The translations under genes were made by a program, and so were the position numbers. Shown piece by piece: positions 12,109-21,268 of a stretch of DNA of 64,000 nt. Within the stretch, counting starts at the first letter, position 1; every line of letters starts with the position of its first letter. The notes beneath the pieces were generated by a model. The model was given only the letters and a program-made list of their open reading frames with translations, made no database searches and was not told the DNA's origin. The stretch covers positions 1-64,000 of the forward strand of contig JACKLN010000003.1 in assembly GCA_024235855.1 (NCBI GenBank). Direction: 5' to 3'. This DNA is from Burkholderiaceae bacterium. GTDB lineage: Bacteria; Pseudomonadota; Gammaproteobacteria; Burkholderiales; Burkholderiaceae_C.

Positions 12109-13167
12109 TCAGGCACGGCGCACCCGGACGCTGTAGTCGCCCACGCCCTTCTCGCGGTTGTAGTGCCGCACCTGCACCCAGTAGGTGCCGGCCGACAGGT
12201 CGGCGGCGATGCGGGCGTTGAAGCCGTAGCCGGAGTCGTCGTCCTCGGCGATCAGCCGCGTGGGCTCGTCGGGGCCGAAGAGCTTCATCACCACGTCGCT
12301 GGGCCCGCGCGTGTCGACCACGTGCCGGCCCTCGGCATCCGGCGCGACCGTGAAACTGAACAGGTCCTCTTCGCCGAACTGCGCGATCGACGCCGCCGTG
12401 CGCGTGCGTGCGCCCACCGTCAGCGGCGTGGCATCCACCAGCGTCGGTCGCGCCTTGGGGTACATCTTGGCGCCGGCGACGAACTGCTTGTCCATGGCCG
12501 ACAGCACCTCGTTGGCCTCGGTGCCGATGCCGTTGGTCGTCCAGTCGGCCGGGAAGAAGTACAGCATGATCGACTCGGGGTCGAAGCGCGTGCCGTTGAC
12601 CTGGTCGGCGCTGTAGCGGCGCAGGATGTTGAAGCGCGTCGTCTGCTCGTCCCAGAAGTTGGGGCTCTTGGCCATCTCGCGGATCACCACCGCCTCGTTC
12701 CACTGGATGCCGCCGACGGGGTTCTGGTGCTCGTGCGCCAGGCCGATGGCGTGGCCCCATTCGTGCGCCGCGGTGCCACCGTCCAGGAAGCCGAGGTTCA
12801 TCGTCGGCTCGTCGAGCGGGATGCTGCGGCAGTCGGTGCCGATGTAGGACCAGGCACCGTCGTTCGGGTCGAAGGCGATGCGGATGTCGGCGTTCGGCGC
12901 GCCGTCGAAGACGATCTGCAGGTTGCAGACGTCGGTCCACCACGCCGCCTGCTTGATGGCCTTGGCACGCTGCAGGGCATTGCCGCCGATGAAGCGCACG
13001 TGCAGCGTGCTGCCGTTCATCCAGGTCTTGCCGATCGGCGAGATCGCGCGCGTGCGGCCCGACCGGCCGGGCTGCGTGGCCTGTGGCCGGAACAGTTCGC
13101 GCGGCAGGATGCGGTCGAAGCAGACGTGCGGGCGGGCGGGTCGGCGCGGGGTCGAGCGGCTGGACAT
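12109..13167 (-). CDS. Astacin/matrixin-like zinc metalloprotease with C-terminal PPC domain
   Basis: 352 residues from ATG 13167, preceded by AGGAG seven bases upstream. The zinc-binding motif HEWGHAIGLAHEH (His135, His139, His145 with catalytic Glu136) is the extended metzincin signature, and ESIMLYF further on supplies the Met-turn. The final ~100 residues (AQFGEEDLFSFTVAP to the end) look like a pre-peptidase C-terminal (PPC) beta domain, common in secreted proteases. No classical signal peptide is visible: the N-terminus is Arg/Pro rich. Export may use another route, or a different start. It lies divergent from the TonB receptor, with 100 bp between. Substrate unknown. Confidence 0.85.
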   Translation of the reverse strand: MSSRSTPRRPARPHVCFDRILPRELFRPQATQPGRSGRTRAISPIGKTWMNGSTLHVRFIGGNALQRAKAIKQAAWWTDVCNLQIVFDGAPNADIRIAFDPNDGAWSYIGTDCRSIPLDEPTMNLGFLDGGTAAHEWGHAIGLAHEHQNPVGGIQWNEAVVIREMAKSPNFWDEQTTRFNILRRYSADQVNGTRFDPESIMLYFFPADWTTNGIGTEANEVLSAMDKQFVAGAKMYPKARPTLVDATPLTVGARTRTAASIAQFGEEDLFSFTVAPDAEGRHVVDTRGPSDVVMKLFGPDEPTRLIAEDDDSGYGFNARIAADLSAGTYWVQVRHYNREKGVGDYSVRVRRA

Positions 13168-13267
13168 GCGGGTCTCCTGTCGGTGTTCGTGTGCAGGGCC
13201 AGCATGCGGCGGCCCACCATGCCCCGCAACCGGCAGACTAGGGAGCGCGGGCCCACAATCCGCGCCC

Positions 13268-15529
13268 GTGACCGCCCACCTCACCCGCGCTGCCCTGCTG
13301 CATGCCGCCACCTGGCTGGCCCTGACCGCCGGTGGCGGTGCCTGCTTCGCCCAGACCGAGACCCCGCCGCCGTCGCCGCCCGCCGCGGCCGCATCGGCGC
13401 CACCCCAGCGTGTGGAGATCACCGGCGGCAGGGAGGCCGACACCGAACAGCGCCGCCGATCCACCGCCGCGAAGATCGTCATCGGCCGCGAGGAGATCGA
13501 GCAGTACGGCGACAGCACCATCGGCGAGACGCTGCGCCGCCTGCCCGGCGTCACCACGCCCGGCGGCCGGCCCGGCCGCGGCGGCCCGCCGCGCCTGCGT
13601 GGCCTGGGCAACGGCTACACGCAGCTGCTGATCGACGGCGAGCCCATCCCGCGTGGCTTCTCGCTGGAGTCGCTGACACCCGACCAGGTCGAGCGCATCG
13701 AGATCCTGCGCGCGCCCACCGCCGAGACCGGCGCACGCGCCATCGCCGGCACCATCAACATCGTGCTGCGCGAGGGCTACCGCCGCCGCCTGAACGACCT
13801 GCGCCTGGGGCTGGGCCTGGAGCACGGCCTGACCACGCCCGGCGCCTTCTGGACCTGGAACGACACCGTCGGCGATGCCACGGTGAACCTCAACGCCGGC
13901 ACCTTCCTGCGCCGCAGCGACGACCGCAGCCGGGTCGAATCGGACACCACCGGCGGCGACGAGGCGGGCACCTGGACCGAGGACCGCAGCAGCCTGTCCA
14001 CCCGCGGCGGCCTGAACCTGGGCGCGCGGCTGCAGTGGCGCCTGGGCACGGGGGGCGACATGCTGATGCTGTCGCCCAGCCTGTTCCGGGCCGAGAACCG
14101 CAGCCAGTCGGCCGCCCTGCGTGCCACCGCCCGCGGGCAGGCCCGCTACGACCTCGCCGAAGAGGCCTGGGATGGCAGCTTCACCAACCTGCGCCTGAAC
14201 GGCCAGTGGCGCCAGCGGCTGGGGCCGGGGCGGCTGGAGTCCAGCCTGACCGGTGGCCTGTGGCGGTCCGAGAACACGGGCCGGCGCGTGGAGTCGGCCG
14301 CCGGCGCCGTGCTGCACACGCAGGACGAGGCCAACGACACGCGCGAGCGCTCGCTGCGCCTGTCGGGCAAGTACACCGCGCTGCTGGGCGGCGACGCCGA
14401 CGGCAAGGGCGAGCACAGCGGCGTGGCCGGTTTCGAGCTGGAGGCCTCGCGCCGGACCGAAGCCCGCAGCCTGGCGCAGGGCGGCGTGCCGCAGCTCACC
14501 GACTTCGGCGACAACCTCGCCGCCGACAGCCAGCGCCTGGCGCTCTACGTGCAGGACGAGTGGGCGCCGACGCCGAACTGGGCGCTGCATGTCGGGCTGC
14601 GCTGGGAGGGCATCCGTACCGTGGGCGACGCCAGCGGAGAGCCAGGCGACGGCGGCCGCCCGGAGCACCTGGACCGCGTGCTCACGCCGCTGGCGCACGC
14701 CGTCTGGAAGCCCGACCCGGCCAGCCGCAGCCAGGTGCGCATGAGCCTCACGCGCAGCTGGAAGGCGCCGGGCCTGGGCAACCTGATCGCGCGCCCGCGG
14801 CCCGACGACCGCTACCCGCTGGACGGCCCGAACACGCCCACGGCGCCCGACCGCGCCGGCAATCCCGAGCTGAAGCCCGAGCTCGCCACCGGCATCGACC
14901 TGGCGCTGGAGCACTACCCCAGTGGCGGCGGCGTCTTCAGTGCCAGCCTGTTCCACCGCCGCATCCGCGACCTGCAGCGCACCGTCACCGCACTGGAGAC
15001 CGTGACATGGAGCCCGGTGCCCCGCTACGTGAGCCGCACACGCAACATCGGCGAGGCGACCACGCAAGGCGTGGAGCTGGAGGCCAAGGGCCGCGCCGAC
15101 CAGTGGTGGGCCGGCGCGCCGCGCACCGAGCTGCGCGCCAGCCTGTCGCTGTTTCGCTCGCGCGTGGATGGCCTGCCCGGCCCCGACAACCGGCTCGACG
15201 AGCAGGCCGACGGCACGCTGAACCTGGGCGCCGACCACGCCTGGCGTGGTACGCCGCTGAAGGGTGGCGTGAACCTGAACTGGGTGCCGGGCTACCGCAC
15301 CCGGCTCAGCGAGACGCAGTGGGTGCAGGTCGACGACCGCCGCGTGCTGGACCTCTACCTGCTGTGGACGGTGCAGCCCGGCCTGGCCTGGCGGCTGTCG
15401 GCCGGCAACGTGGTGCCGCGCGACAGCGAAAGCCTGCGCGACTACGACGACGGCAGCGTGCGATCCAGCCTTCGCAGCGTGACGCCGTCGGACATCGCCT
15501 GGCGGCTGCAACTGGAACTCAAGCTGTAG
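13268..15529 (+). CDS. TonB-dependent outer-membrane receptor
   Basis: 753 residues from GTG 13268, which begins a plausible signal peptide (MTAHLTRAALLHAATWLALT, ending CFAQ). Then comes a Pro-rich linker and QRVEITGG, a likely TonB-box region. The plug domain (about residues 55-165) has IGETLRRLPGVT, RLRGLGNGYTQLLIDGEPIP and the hallmark VERIEILRAPTAETGARAIAGTINIVL. The rest is the beta-barrel, ending WRLQLELKL; the last residue is Leu rather than Phe/Trp. The ligand (siderophore, sugar or other) cannot be told. Its 3' end overlaps the convergent ECF sigma gene by 11 bp. A CACAAT hexamer at 13254-13259 lies exactly 8 bases before the GTG. Confidence 0.9.
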   Translation: MTAHLTRAALLHAATWLALTAGGGACFAQTETPPPSPPAAAASAPPQRVEITGGREADTEQRRRSTAAKIVIGREEIEQYGDSTIGETLRRLPGVTTPGGRPGRGGPPRLRGLGNGYTQLLIDGEPIPRGFSLESLTPDQVERIEILRAPTAETGARAIAGTINIVLREGYRRRLNDLRLGLGLEHGLTTPGAFWTWNDTVGDATVNLNAGTFLRRSDDRSRVESDTTGGDEAGTWTEDRSSLSTRGGLNLGARLQWRLGTGGDMLMLSPSLFRAENRSQSAALRATARGQARYDLAEEAWDGSFTNLRLNGQWRQRLGPGRLESSLTGGLWRSENTGRRVESAAGAVLHTQDEANDTRERSLRLSGKYTALLGGDADGKGEHSGVAGFELEASRRTEARSLAQGGVPQLTDFGDNLAADSQRLALYVQDEWAPTPNWALHVGLRWEGIRTVGDASGEPGDGGRPEHLDRVLTPLAHAVWKPDPASRSQVRMSLTRSWKAPGLGNLIARPRPDDRYPLDGPNTPTAPDRAGNPELKPELATGIDLALEHYPSGGGVFSASLFHRRIRDLQRTVTALETVTWSPVPRYVSRTRNIGEATTQGVELEAKGRADQWWAGAPRTELRASLSLFRSRVDGLPGPDNRLDEQADGTLNLGADHAWRGTPLKGGVNLNWVPGYRTRLSETQWVQVDDRRVLDLYLLWTVQPGLAWRLSAGNVVPRDSESLRDYDDGSVRSSLRSVTPSDIAWRLQLELKL

Positions 15530-16151
15530 CGGTCGCGCCAGCGGCGTCGGCCGGCGGCTCCTGCCCCGACAGCGCCCGGTGCAGCCAGGCGCGGGCCACG
15601 ACCCAGTCGCGCTTGACGGTGGCCGGCGAGACGCCCAGCGCCTCGGCCACCTCGTCGTTCTCCAGCCCGCCGAAGAAGCGCAGTTCGACCACCTTGGCCG
15701 CACGCAGGTCGATGGCCTCGAAGGCCAGCAGCGCCTCGTGCACCGCCACCACGTCGCGGTCGGTCGGCGCGGCCAGCTGCTCCAGGCCCGACATCGTCAC
15801 CGGCACCAGGTCGGCGTCGCGCTTGGCCGCGCGCCGCGCCAGCTCGTGGTTGACGAGGATGCGGCGCATCATCGTCGAGCACACGGCCAGGAAGTGGCTG
15901 CGGTTCTTCCACAGCGTGCGTGTCTGCCCGGCCATGCGGAACCAGGCTTCGTGGGCCAGCGCCGTCGGGCTCAGCGTGTGGCCCGGGTTCTCGCGCCGCA
16001 GGTGCTGGCGCGCCATGCGGCGCAGGTCGTCGTAGAGCATCGAGAACAGCTGCGCCCCCGCCTCCGGCGTCGGCGCCTGCAGGCGCGACAGCCACAGCGT
16101 GATCTCGTCGTCGGCGGGTGTGGCGCGCAGGTCGGCAGTCATGTCCTGCAT
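15519..16151 (-). CDS. ECF sigma factor (ECF43/TIGR02999-like), probably kinase-regulated
   Basis: 210 residues from ATG 16151; a second ATG at 16142 (MTADLRATP) is an alternative. Region 2 spans about residues 35-105, with LFSMLYDDLRRMARQHLRRE and a 2.2 helix reading SPTALAHEAWFRMA. Most ECF sigma factors carry an acidic DAED-like patch there; here it is replaced by a Thr (Thr63 from the first ATG). Region 4 (about 135-195) has VELRFFGGLENDEVAEALGVSPATVKRDW, a normal -35-binding helix-turn-helix. No anti-sigma gene is adjacent; a Ser/Thr kinase gene lies at 17428. This matches the pattern described for EcfP/PknT (Vibrio) and EcfK/PknS (Xanthomonas), in which the kinase phosphorylates that Thr. 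Confidence 0.88.
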   Translation of the reverse strand: MQDMTADLRATPADDEITLWLSRLQAPTPEAGAQLFSMLYDDLRRMARQHLRRENPGHTLSPTALAHEAWFRMAGQTRTLWKNRSHFLAVCSTMMRRILVNHELARRAAKRDADLVPVTMSGLEQLAAPTDRDVVAVHEALLAFEAIDLRAAKVVELRFFGGLENDEVAEALGVSPATVKRDWVVARAWLHRALSGQEPPADAAGATATA

Positions 16152-16271
16152 TGTCGGAGCCCGGGAGGGCCGTTCCCGTGACCGGTGTCACGCATGCCAT
16201 GAGCCGGCTGGCGTCGCCCCCCGGCGTAAGGGGTCGTGGCCTCCGGGGGGAGGCGCTTTCTGGAGATCGTG

Positions 16272-17357
16272 ATGAACCCTTCGATGCACCGGCCGGCGAC
16301 GGCCCGCCCTGCCCGCACCGCCCGCGCCTGGTGGCGCGCGGCCCGCGCCTTCGGCCTGTCGCTGGCCATGGCTGGCGCCACGCTGGGCCTGGTGGCCTGC
16401 GGCGGTGGCGACGACGACGACGGCGCCACCGGCGGTGGCACGCCCGCGCCCACGGCGCAGATCACCGGCCTGGCCGCGGTGGGCGCGCCGATCGCCGGCG
16501 CCACCGTCACCGGCACCAACGCGCAGGGCCAGACCGTCACCGCCATCACCGCCAGCGACGGCAGCTTCACGCTGACGATCACCGAAGGTGCGCCCTACGC
16601 GCTGCAGGTGACCGATGCCGACGGCAACGTCTGGGCCAGCTACGCGCAAGCCGCGGGCCGCGCCAACATCACGCCGCTGACGACGCTGGCCATGGCCGAC
16701 GCCTGGGGCTATCGGCCGCTGGCCGACCTGCTGGCCAACTGGCAGGCCAACGCACCGACACCGGAGCAGGTGCTGGCCGCCGCGGCGCGCGTCAACGCCA
16801 ACCTGCAGGACCTGATGCGGGCCCAAGGCGTGGACCCGACGACGATCAACATCTTCACCGCCGAATTCGCCGCCAACGGCCAGGGCCTGGATGCCGTGCT
16901 GGACGCCATGCGCCTGCGCTTCGACTGCACGGCCACGGCCTGCACGCAGACCATCACCGAGCCCACGGGCGACGTGCTGGTCACCTGGAACGCCAACATC
17001 TCCACCACCGGCTTCACGGTGAGCTGGAGCGGCGGCGGCAGTGGCGGCGGCCAGATCGACGTCAGCCTGGGCGCCTGCACGGCCAATCCGACGGCCGGCA
17101 CCTGGTCGATGGTCGTGCAGACCACGGTCAGCGGCCTGGGCGGCGTGCCGATCCCCGAGGTCTGCATCGATGGCCTGCCCGCCAAGCCGGCGAGCGAATC
17201 GGAGTTCTGCGGCGGCCCCGACACGCTGGGCGCCCTGCCCACGGGGGTGGAAGTGGTCAGCTGCAGCTTCGACGGCACGGTGGGCACCATCGCGGCGCGC
17301 ATCACCTCGCCGATCACGATCGACTACAGCGTGACGTACACCTTCGTCCAGCGCTGA
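16272..17357 (+). CDS. Lipoprotein with carboxypeptidase-regulatory-like (beta-sandwich) domain
   Basis: 361 residues from ATG 16272, which has GGAG six bases upstream. A long, Arg-rich N-terminus leads to a lipobox LGLVAC followed by GGGDDDD, so the protein should be lipidated at that Cys (about residue 48) and probably reaches the outer membrane (Asp +2 would argue for inner-membrane retention, but Gly occupies +2 here). After the lipobox, GAPIAGATVTGTNAQGQTVT with DGSFTLTI resembles CarboxypepD_reg/Cna-B-like folds. The remainder is not recognised; it has six or more Cys that may form disulphides. It is divergent from the ECF sigma gene and 70 bp upstream of the kinase, so it may be part of, or a target of, that system (inference). 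Confidence 0.75.
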   Translation: MNPSMHRPATARPARTARAWWRAARAFGLSLAMAGATLGLVACGGGDDDDGATGGGTPAPTAQITGLAAVGAPIAGATVTGTNAQGQTVTAITASDGSFTLTITEGAPYALQVTDADGNVWASYAQAAGRANITPLTTLAMADAWGYRPLADLLANWQANAPTPEQVLAAAARVNANLQDLMRAQGVDPTTINIFTAEFAANGQGLDAVLDAMRLRFDCTATACTQTITEPTGDVLVTWNANISTTGFTVSWSGGGSGGGQIDVSLGACTANPTAGTWSMVVQTTVSGLGGVPIPEVCIDGLPAKPASESEFCGGPDTLGALPTGVEVVSCSFDGTVGTIAARITSPITIDYSVTYTFVQR

Positions 17358-17427
17358 AGCGTCGGCAGCACGGGCGCGCCGTCGGCTAGATTGGCGCGCC
17401 CGTGCCACGTTCGTTCGTTTCCTGACC

Positions 17428-20007
17428 ATGACCCTTTCATCGCCCGACTGGGCTGCCGTGCGTGCCCTGTTCGACGCGGTGGCGGAGCTGCCGCCGGCTG
17501 AACGCGAAGCGCGGCTGGCAGACCCGGCGCTGGACGCGGCGGTGGTGGCCGAGGTGCGCTCGCTGCTGGCGCACGGTGGCGAGACCTCGTTCCTGGCCGA
17601 GCCTGCGGAGCCGATGGTCGAACCCGGGCGCGAAGGCCAAGTGCTGGGTGCCTGGCGCATCGTCGCGCCACTGGGCAGCGGCGGCATGGGCCAGGTCTGG
17701 CTGGCCGAGCGGGCCGACGGCGCCTACAGCGGCGAGGCCGCGGTCAAGGTGCTCAAGCGCGGCATGGACACCGAAGCCGTGCTCGCGCGCTTCGCGCAGG
17801 AACAGCAGGCGCTGGCACGGCTGAGCCACCCGCACATCGCGCGGCTGCTGGACGCCGGGCGCACCGCCGACGGCCTGCCCTACTTCGTGATGGAGCGCGT
17901 GCACGGCCGGCCCATCGACCAGGCCTGCGACGGCCTGACGCTGGAAGCGCGGCTGGCGCTGTTCCTGCAGCTGGCCGACGCCGTGGCGCACGCCCACCGG
18001 CACCTGCTGGTGCACCGGGACCTCAAGCCGGCCAACGTGCTGGTGGATGCCGACGGGCAGGTCAAGCTGCTGGACTTCGGCATCGCCAAGGCGCTGCAGG
18101 AAGATGCGGCCGAGGCCACCCACACCGGCCAGCGTGCCTTCACGCCGCACTACGCCAGCCCCGAGCAGGTGCGTGGCGAACCCGTCAGCACCGCCACCGA
18201 CCTGTACAGCCTGGGCGTGCTGCTGTACGTCATGCTCACCGGGCAGCGGCCGTACGGGCGCACGGCCGGCAGCGCCATCGAAGCCGCACGTGCCGTGCTG
18301 GAAGAAGAGCCCACACGGCCCAGCAGCCTGAGCCCGGGGCCGCAGATGGCCGCGGGCTGGGTGACCACGCGCAGACGGCTGCAGGGCGACCTGGACAACA
18401 TCCTGCTCAAGACGTTGGAAAAACCCGTGGAGCGGCGCTACCCCAGCGTGGAGGCGCTCTCGGCGGACGTGCGCGCCTTCATCGCCGGCTACCCGGTGAG
18501 TGCCCGGCCGGCGGGCTGGGGCTATCGCGCCGGCAAGTTCGTGCGCCGCAACCGGGCGGCGGTGGCCGCTGCCGGCGTGGCCGCGGTGGCGCTGCTCGGC
18601 GGCTTCGGGCTCGTGGCCTGGCAGGGCGCCGAGGCGGCGCGCGCACGCGACGATGCCCAGGCTCGCCTGGCGCAGACGCGCGCCATCGCACGGGACATCG
18701 TGGCGCGCTATGCCGACGCCGTCACCTTCCTGCCCGGCGGGCTGCAGCTCAAGGCCGACTTGCTGCGCGACACGCTGGGCCACCTGGACCGCCTGAGCGC
18801 CGACGGCGACCTCGATCCCGCGCTGGCCGGCGAGGTGGCGATGGCCTATTCACGCCTGGCCGACATGATGGCCGGCGACAACGACGCCACGCTCAACGAC
18901 CCCGACGCCGCCAGCCGCTACAGCCTGCGCGCGCTGGACCTGTTCCCTCATGGCGAGGCCGCCTACCGCGACGACCCGGCCTTCTACATGTGGTGGGCGC
19001 GCGCCATGCGCTCGCGGTTCTTCGAACTGCGCCGCCAACGCGACATCGCCGGCGCCCTGCAGTGGTCGCAGCGCATCCGCGACCTGCTGACGCCGGTGGT
19101 GGCCCGCCTGCCCGACGCCCCCACGCTGCGGCACGAGCTGGGCTCGGCCTGGATCCAGATCGGCCAGGCGCACGACACCTGGATGGTCGCCAGCCTGAAC
19201 CAGCCCGAGGAGGCGCTGGCCGCCTTCGAGCAGGCCGAGGCGCTGTACCGCAGCCTGCTCGGCCGCAGCGAGAAGGAAGGCGACACCCTCTACCAGCTGG
19301 GCACCATTGCCGGCGCCCGCATGCTCACGCTCAACCGCCTGGGCCGGTCCGAGGAGGCCGTGGCTCATGGCCAGCGCGGGCTGCAGTACAAGCAGCAGGC
19401 GCTGGCGCTGGAGCCGGGCAACGTGGCCTACCGCCAGGCCGTGGCCGGCGAGGCCAACAACCTGGCCGTGACGATGCTCGACGCCGGTCAGCCACAGGCG
19501 GCGCTGCCCGTGGTGCAGCTCAGCGAAGCCACGATGCGCGCATTGGAGGCCGACGACCCGGGCAACGCCACCTGGACGCAGCGCCGGCGCTTCTTTGCAC
19601 TGCACTACGGGCGCGTGCGCCTGGCACTGGGCCAGCCGGCACGGGCCCTGCCCTACCTGGCCGAGACGCTGCAGGCCATGGCGGGAGCCTCGGCCGGCGC
19701 GGCGCTGCAGCGGCGGGCGCTGGCCGGCGTCGCCCTGGCCGAAGCCCTGGCCGCGACCGGGCGCCGGGCCGACGCCGCTGCGGCCCTGCAGCGCGCGCTG
19801 ACCGACCTGGACGCTTCGGACGCGTCGAACCCGGACGCACGGGTGCTGCGCGCCCAGGTCGCGGCCCTGCGCGCGGACCTGGCGCCCGCTGGTGCAGCGC
19901 GCCAGGCGGCGCTGAGCGAAGCCCAACGCGCCGTGGCCGCCGCACAGGGCACCACGCCGCTGAAACCGGCGCAGCAGGCGTGGCTGGCGGCGTTCACAGC
20001 GCGCTGA
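17428..20007 (+). CDS. Membrane Ser/Thr protein kinase (PknB type) with C-terminal TPR-like region
   Basis: 859 residues. The kinase domain spans about residues 75-360: glycine loop LGSGGMGQVW, ATP-binding Lys107 (AVKVLKRG), catalytic loop HRDLKPANV (His196, Asp198) and DFG (Asp216), so it looks active. One membrane helix lies near 377-398 (AAGVAAVALLGGFGLVAW). The periplasmic part, about 460 residues, is Ala/Leu/Arg-rich with repeated AYRQAVAGEANN- and EEALAAFEQAEALYRSL-like helices, as in TPR sensors. The gene starts 70 bp after the lipoprotein; TAGATT at 17384-17389 is a possible -10. Genome pairs of this kinase type with TIGR02999 sigma factors are common. The sigma gene at 15519-16151 is the obvious substrate candidate. 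Confidence 0.92.
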   Translation: MTLSSPDWAAVRALFDAVAELPPAEREARLADPALDAAVVAEVRSLLAHGGETSFLAEPAEPMVEPGREGQVLGAWRIVAPLGSGGMGQVWLAERADGAYSGEAAVKVLKRGMDTEAVLARFAQEQQALARLSHPHIARLLDAGRTADGLPYFVMERVHGRPIDQACDGLTLEARLALFLQLADAVAHAHRHLLVHRDLKPANVLVDADGQVKLLDFGIAKALQEDAAEATHTGQRAFTPHYASPEQVRGEPVSTATDLYSLGVLLYVMLTGQRPYGRTAGSAIEAARAVLEEEPTRPSSLSPGPQMAAGWVTTRRRLQGDLDNILLKTLEKPVERRYPSVEALSADVRAFIAGYPVSARPAGWGYRAGKFVRRNRAAVAAAGVAAVALLGGFGLVAWQGAEAARARDDAQARLAQTRAIARDIVARYADAVTFLPGGLQLKADLLRDTLGHLDRLSADGDLDPALAGEVAMAYSRLADMMAGDNDATLNDPDAASRYSLRALDLFPHGEAAYRDDPAFYMWWARAMRSRFFELRRQRDIAGALQWSQRIRDLLTPVVARLPDAPTLRHELGSAWIQIGQAHDTWMVASLNQPEEALAAFEQAEALYRSLLGRSEKEGDTLYQLGTIAGARMLTLNRLGRSEEAVAHGQRGLQYKQQALALEPGNVAYRQAVAGEANNLAVTMLDAGQPQAALPVVQLSEATMRALEADDPGNATWTQRRRFFALHYGRVRLALGQPARALPYLAETLQAMAGASAGAALQRRALAGVALAEALAATGRRADAAAALQRALTDLDASDASNPDARVLRAQVAALRADLAPAGAARQAALSEAQRAVAAAQGTTPLKPAQQAWLAAFTAR

Positions 20008-20029
20008 AGCGCGGCAGCGCGTTTCCGTC

Positions 20030-21268
20030 TCAGCCGGCCAGCAGCTCCGCCAGCGTGCGCGCCACCACCTTGGTGGCACGCCGCAGGTCGTCCAGCACCA
20101 GGTGCTCGTCGGCGCGCTTGGCGTTGCTCTCGCGCACCGTGCGCGGGCCGGCGCCGTAGATGGCCGCGGGGATCCCGCGTTCGCCGAACAGGCGCACGTC
20201 GGTGTACAGCGGCGTGCCGCGGGCGGGGATGGGTTCGCCGAAGACGGCCTCGCCGTGGCGCTGCAGTGCCTGCACCAGGCGCGCATTGCCGGCGTCGGGC
20301 TGCCAGGCGCGGGCCAGCAGCAGGCGGCGGATCTCCACCGTGATGCCGGCTCGCGATGCCGCGGCCTCGGCGATGGTCTGCCGGATCGACGCTTCCACCG
20401 CCACCGGGTCTTCCTCCGGGATCATGCGCCGATCCAGTCGCAGCACCACCTTGCCCGGTACCACGTTGGTGTTGGTGCCACCTTCGATGCGGCCGACGTT
20501 GAGGTAGGGGTGGGTGATGCCCGGCACCTGCGAGGTGATGCTGCGGTAGCCGTCGTTGAGCGCGTAGAGCGCGTTGAGGATGGCCACCGCGCCCTGCAGC
20601 GCGTCCACGCCGGTGTGCGGGATCGCGGCGTGCGCCATCGTGCCGTGCACCGCGACCTCCATCTGCAGGCAGCCGTTGTGGGCGGTGACCACCTCGTAGC
20701 TGAAGCCGGCGGCGATCAGCAGGTCGGGGGTCGTCAGGCCGCGTTCCAGCAGCCAGCCGGGACCGAGTTCGCCGCCGAATTCCTCGTCGTAGGTGAACAG
20801 CAGCTCGACGCCGCCCTTGAGCGCCAGGCCCGCGGCCTGCGCTGCGTCCAGCGCGCGCAGCGCGAAGGTGTAGGTGGCGAAGTCGCTCTTGCTCACCGCG
20901 GCGGCGCGGCCATAGAGCCGGCCGTCTTCGATCTCGCCGCCGTAGGGGTCGTGTGTCCAGCCGTCGCCGGGTGGCACGACGTCGCCGTGGGCGTTGAGGG
21001 CGATCACCGGGCCGTCGCCACCATAGCGGCGGCGCACGATCAGGTTGGTCAGGCTCTGCAGGCCGTAGGCCTGCACGTCGCTGGCGGGCACCACGTGCCG
21101 CTCGGCCTCCAGCCCCATGGCGGCCAGCAGTTCGGCGGTGCGCAGCGCGTGCGGTGCGTTGTTGCCCGGCGGCGTGTCGGTGGGCACCTGCACCAGGGCC
21201 TGCAGGAAGCGCACTTCCTCGTCGAAGTGGGCGTCGATCCAGGCATCGAGCGTGTCGTGGAGGCTCAT
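20030..21268 (-). CDS. M20 family metallohydrolase in the purine catabolism operon
   Basis: 412 residues from ATG 21268. M20 (ArgE/DapE/ACY1) motifs are present: NAHGDVVPPG (metal ligands His94, Asp96), FTYDEEFGGELG with the catalytic Glu pair, and ESNAKRADEHL near the end with a further metal His. The inserted dimerisation domain includes MAHAAIPHTGVDALQGAVA. The protein is cytosolic by lack of a signal peptide. Its ATG overlaps the stop of the uraD-allC fusion (ATGA), so it belongs to the same operon as allantoin degradation. The specific amide substrate is not known: a carbamoyl or acyl compound from this pathway is a reasonable guess. The adjacent fusion already carries an allantoate-hydrolase domain, so this is probably a separate step or specificity. 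Confidence 0.88.
   Translation of the reverse strand: MSLHDTLDAWIDAHFDEEVRFLQALVQVPTDTPPGNNAPHALRTAELLAAMGLEAERHVVPASDVQAYGLQSLTNLIVRRRYGGDGPVIALNAHGDVVPPGDGWTHDPYGGEIEDGRLYGRAAAVSKSDFATYTFALRALDAAQAAGLALKGGVELLFTYDEEFGGELGPGWLLERGLTTPDLLIAAGFSYEVVTAHNGCLQMEVAVHGTMAHAAIPHTGVDALQGAVAILNALYALNDGYRSITSQVPGITHPYLNVGRIEGGTNTNVVPGKVVLRLDRRMIPEEDPVAVEASIRQTIAEAAASRAGITVEIRRLLLARAWQPDAGNARLVQALQRHGEAVFGEPIPARGTPLYTDVRLFGERGIPAAIYGAGPRTVRESNAKRADEHLVLDDLRRATKVVARTLAELLAG

Noticed and set aside
12878..13267. Longer N-terminus for the TonB receptor, extending 130 codons upstream
   Set aside because: It would overlap the divergent metalloprotease gene and bury the signal peptide inside the protein.
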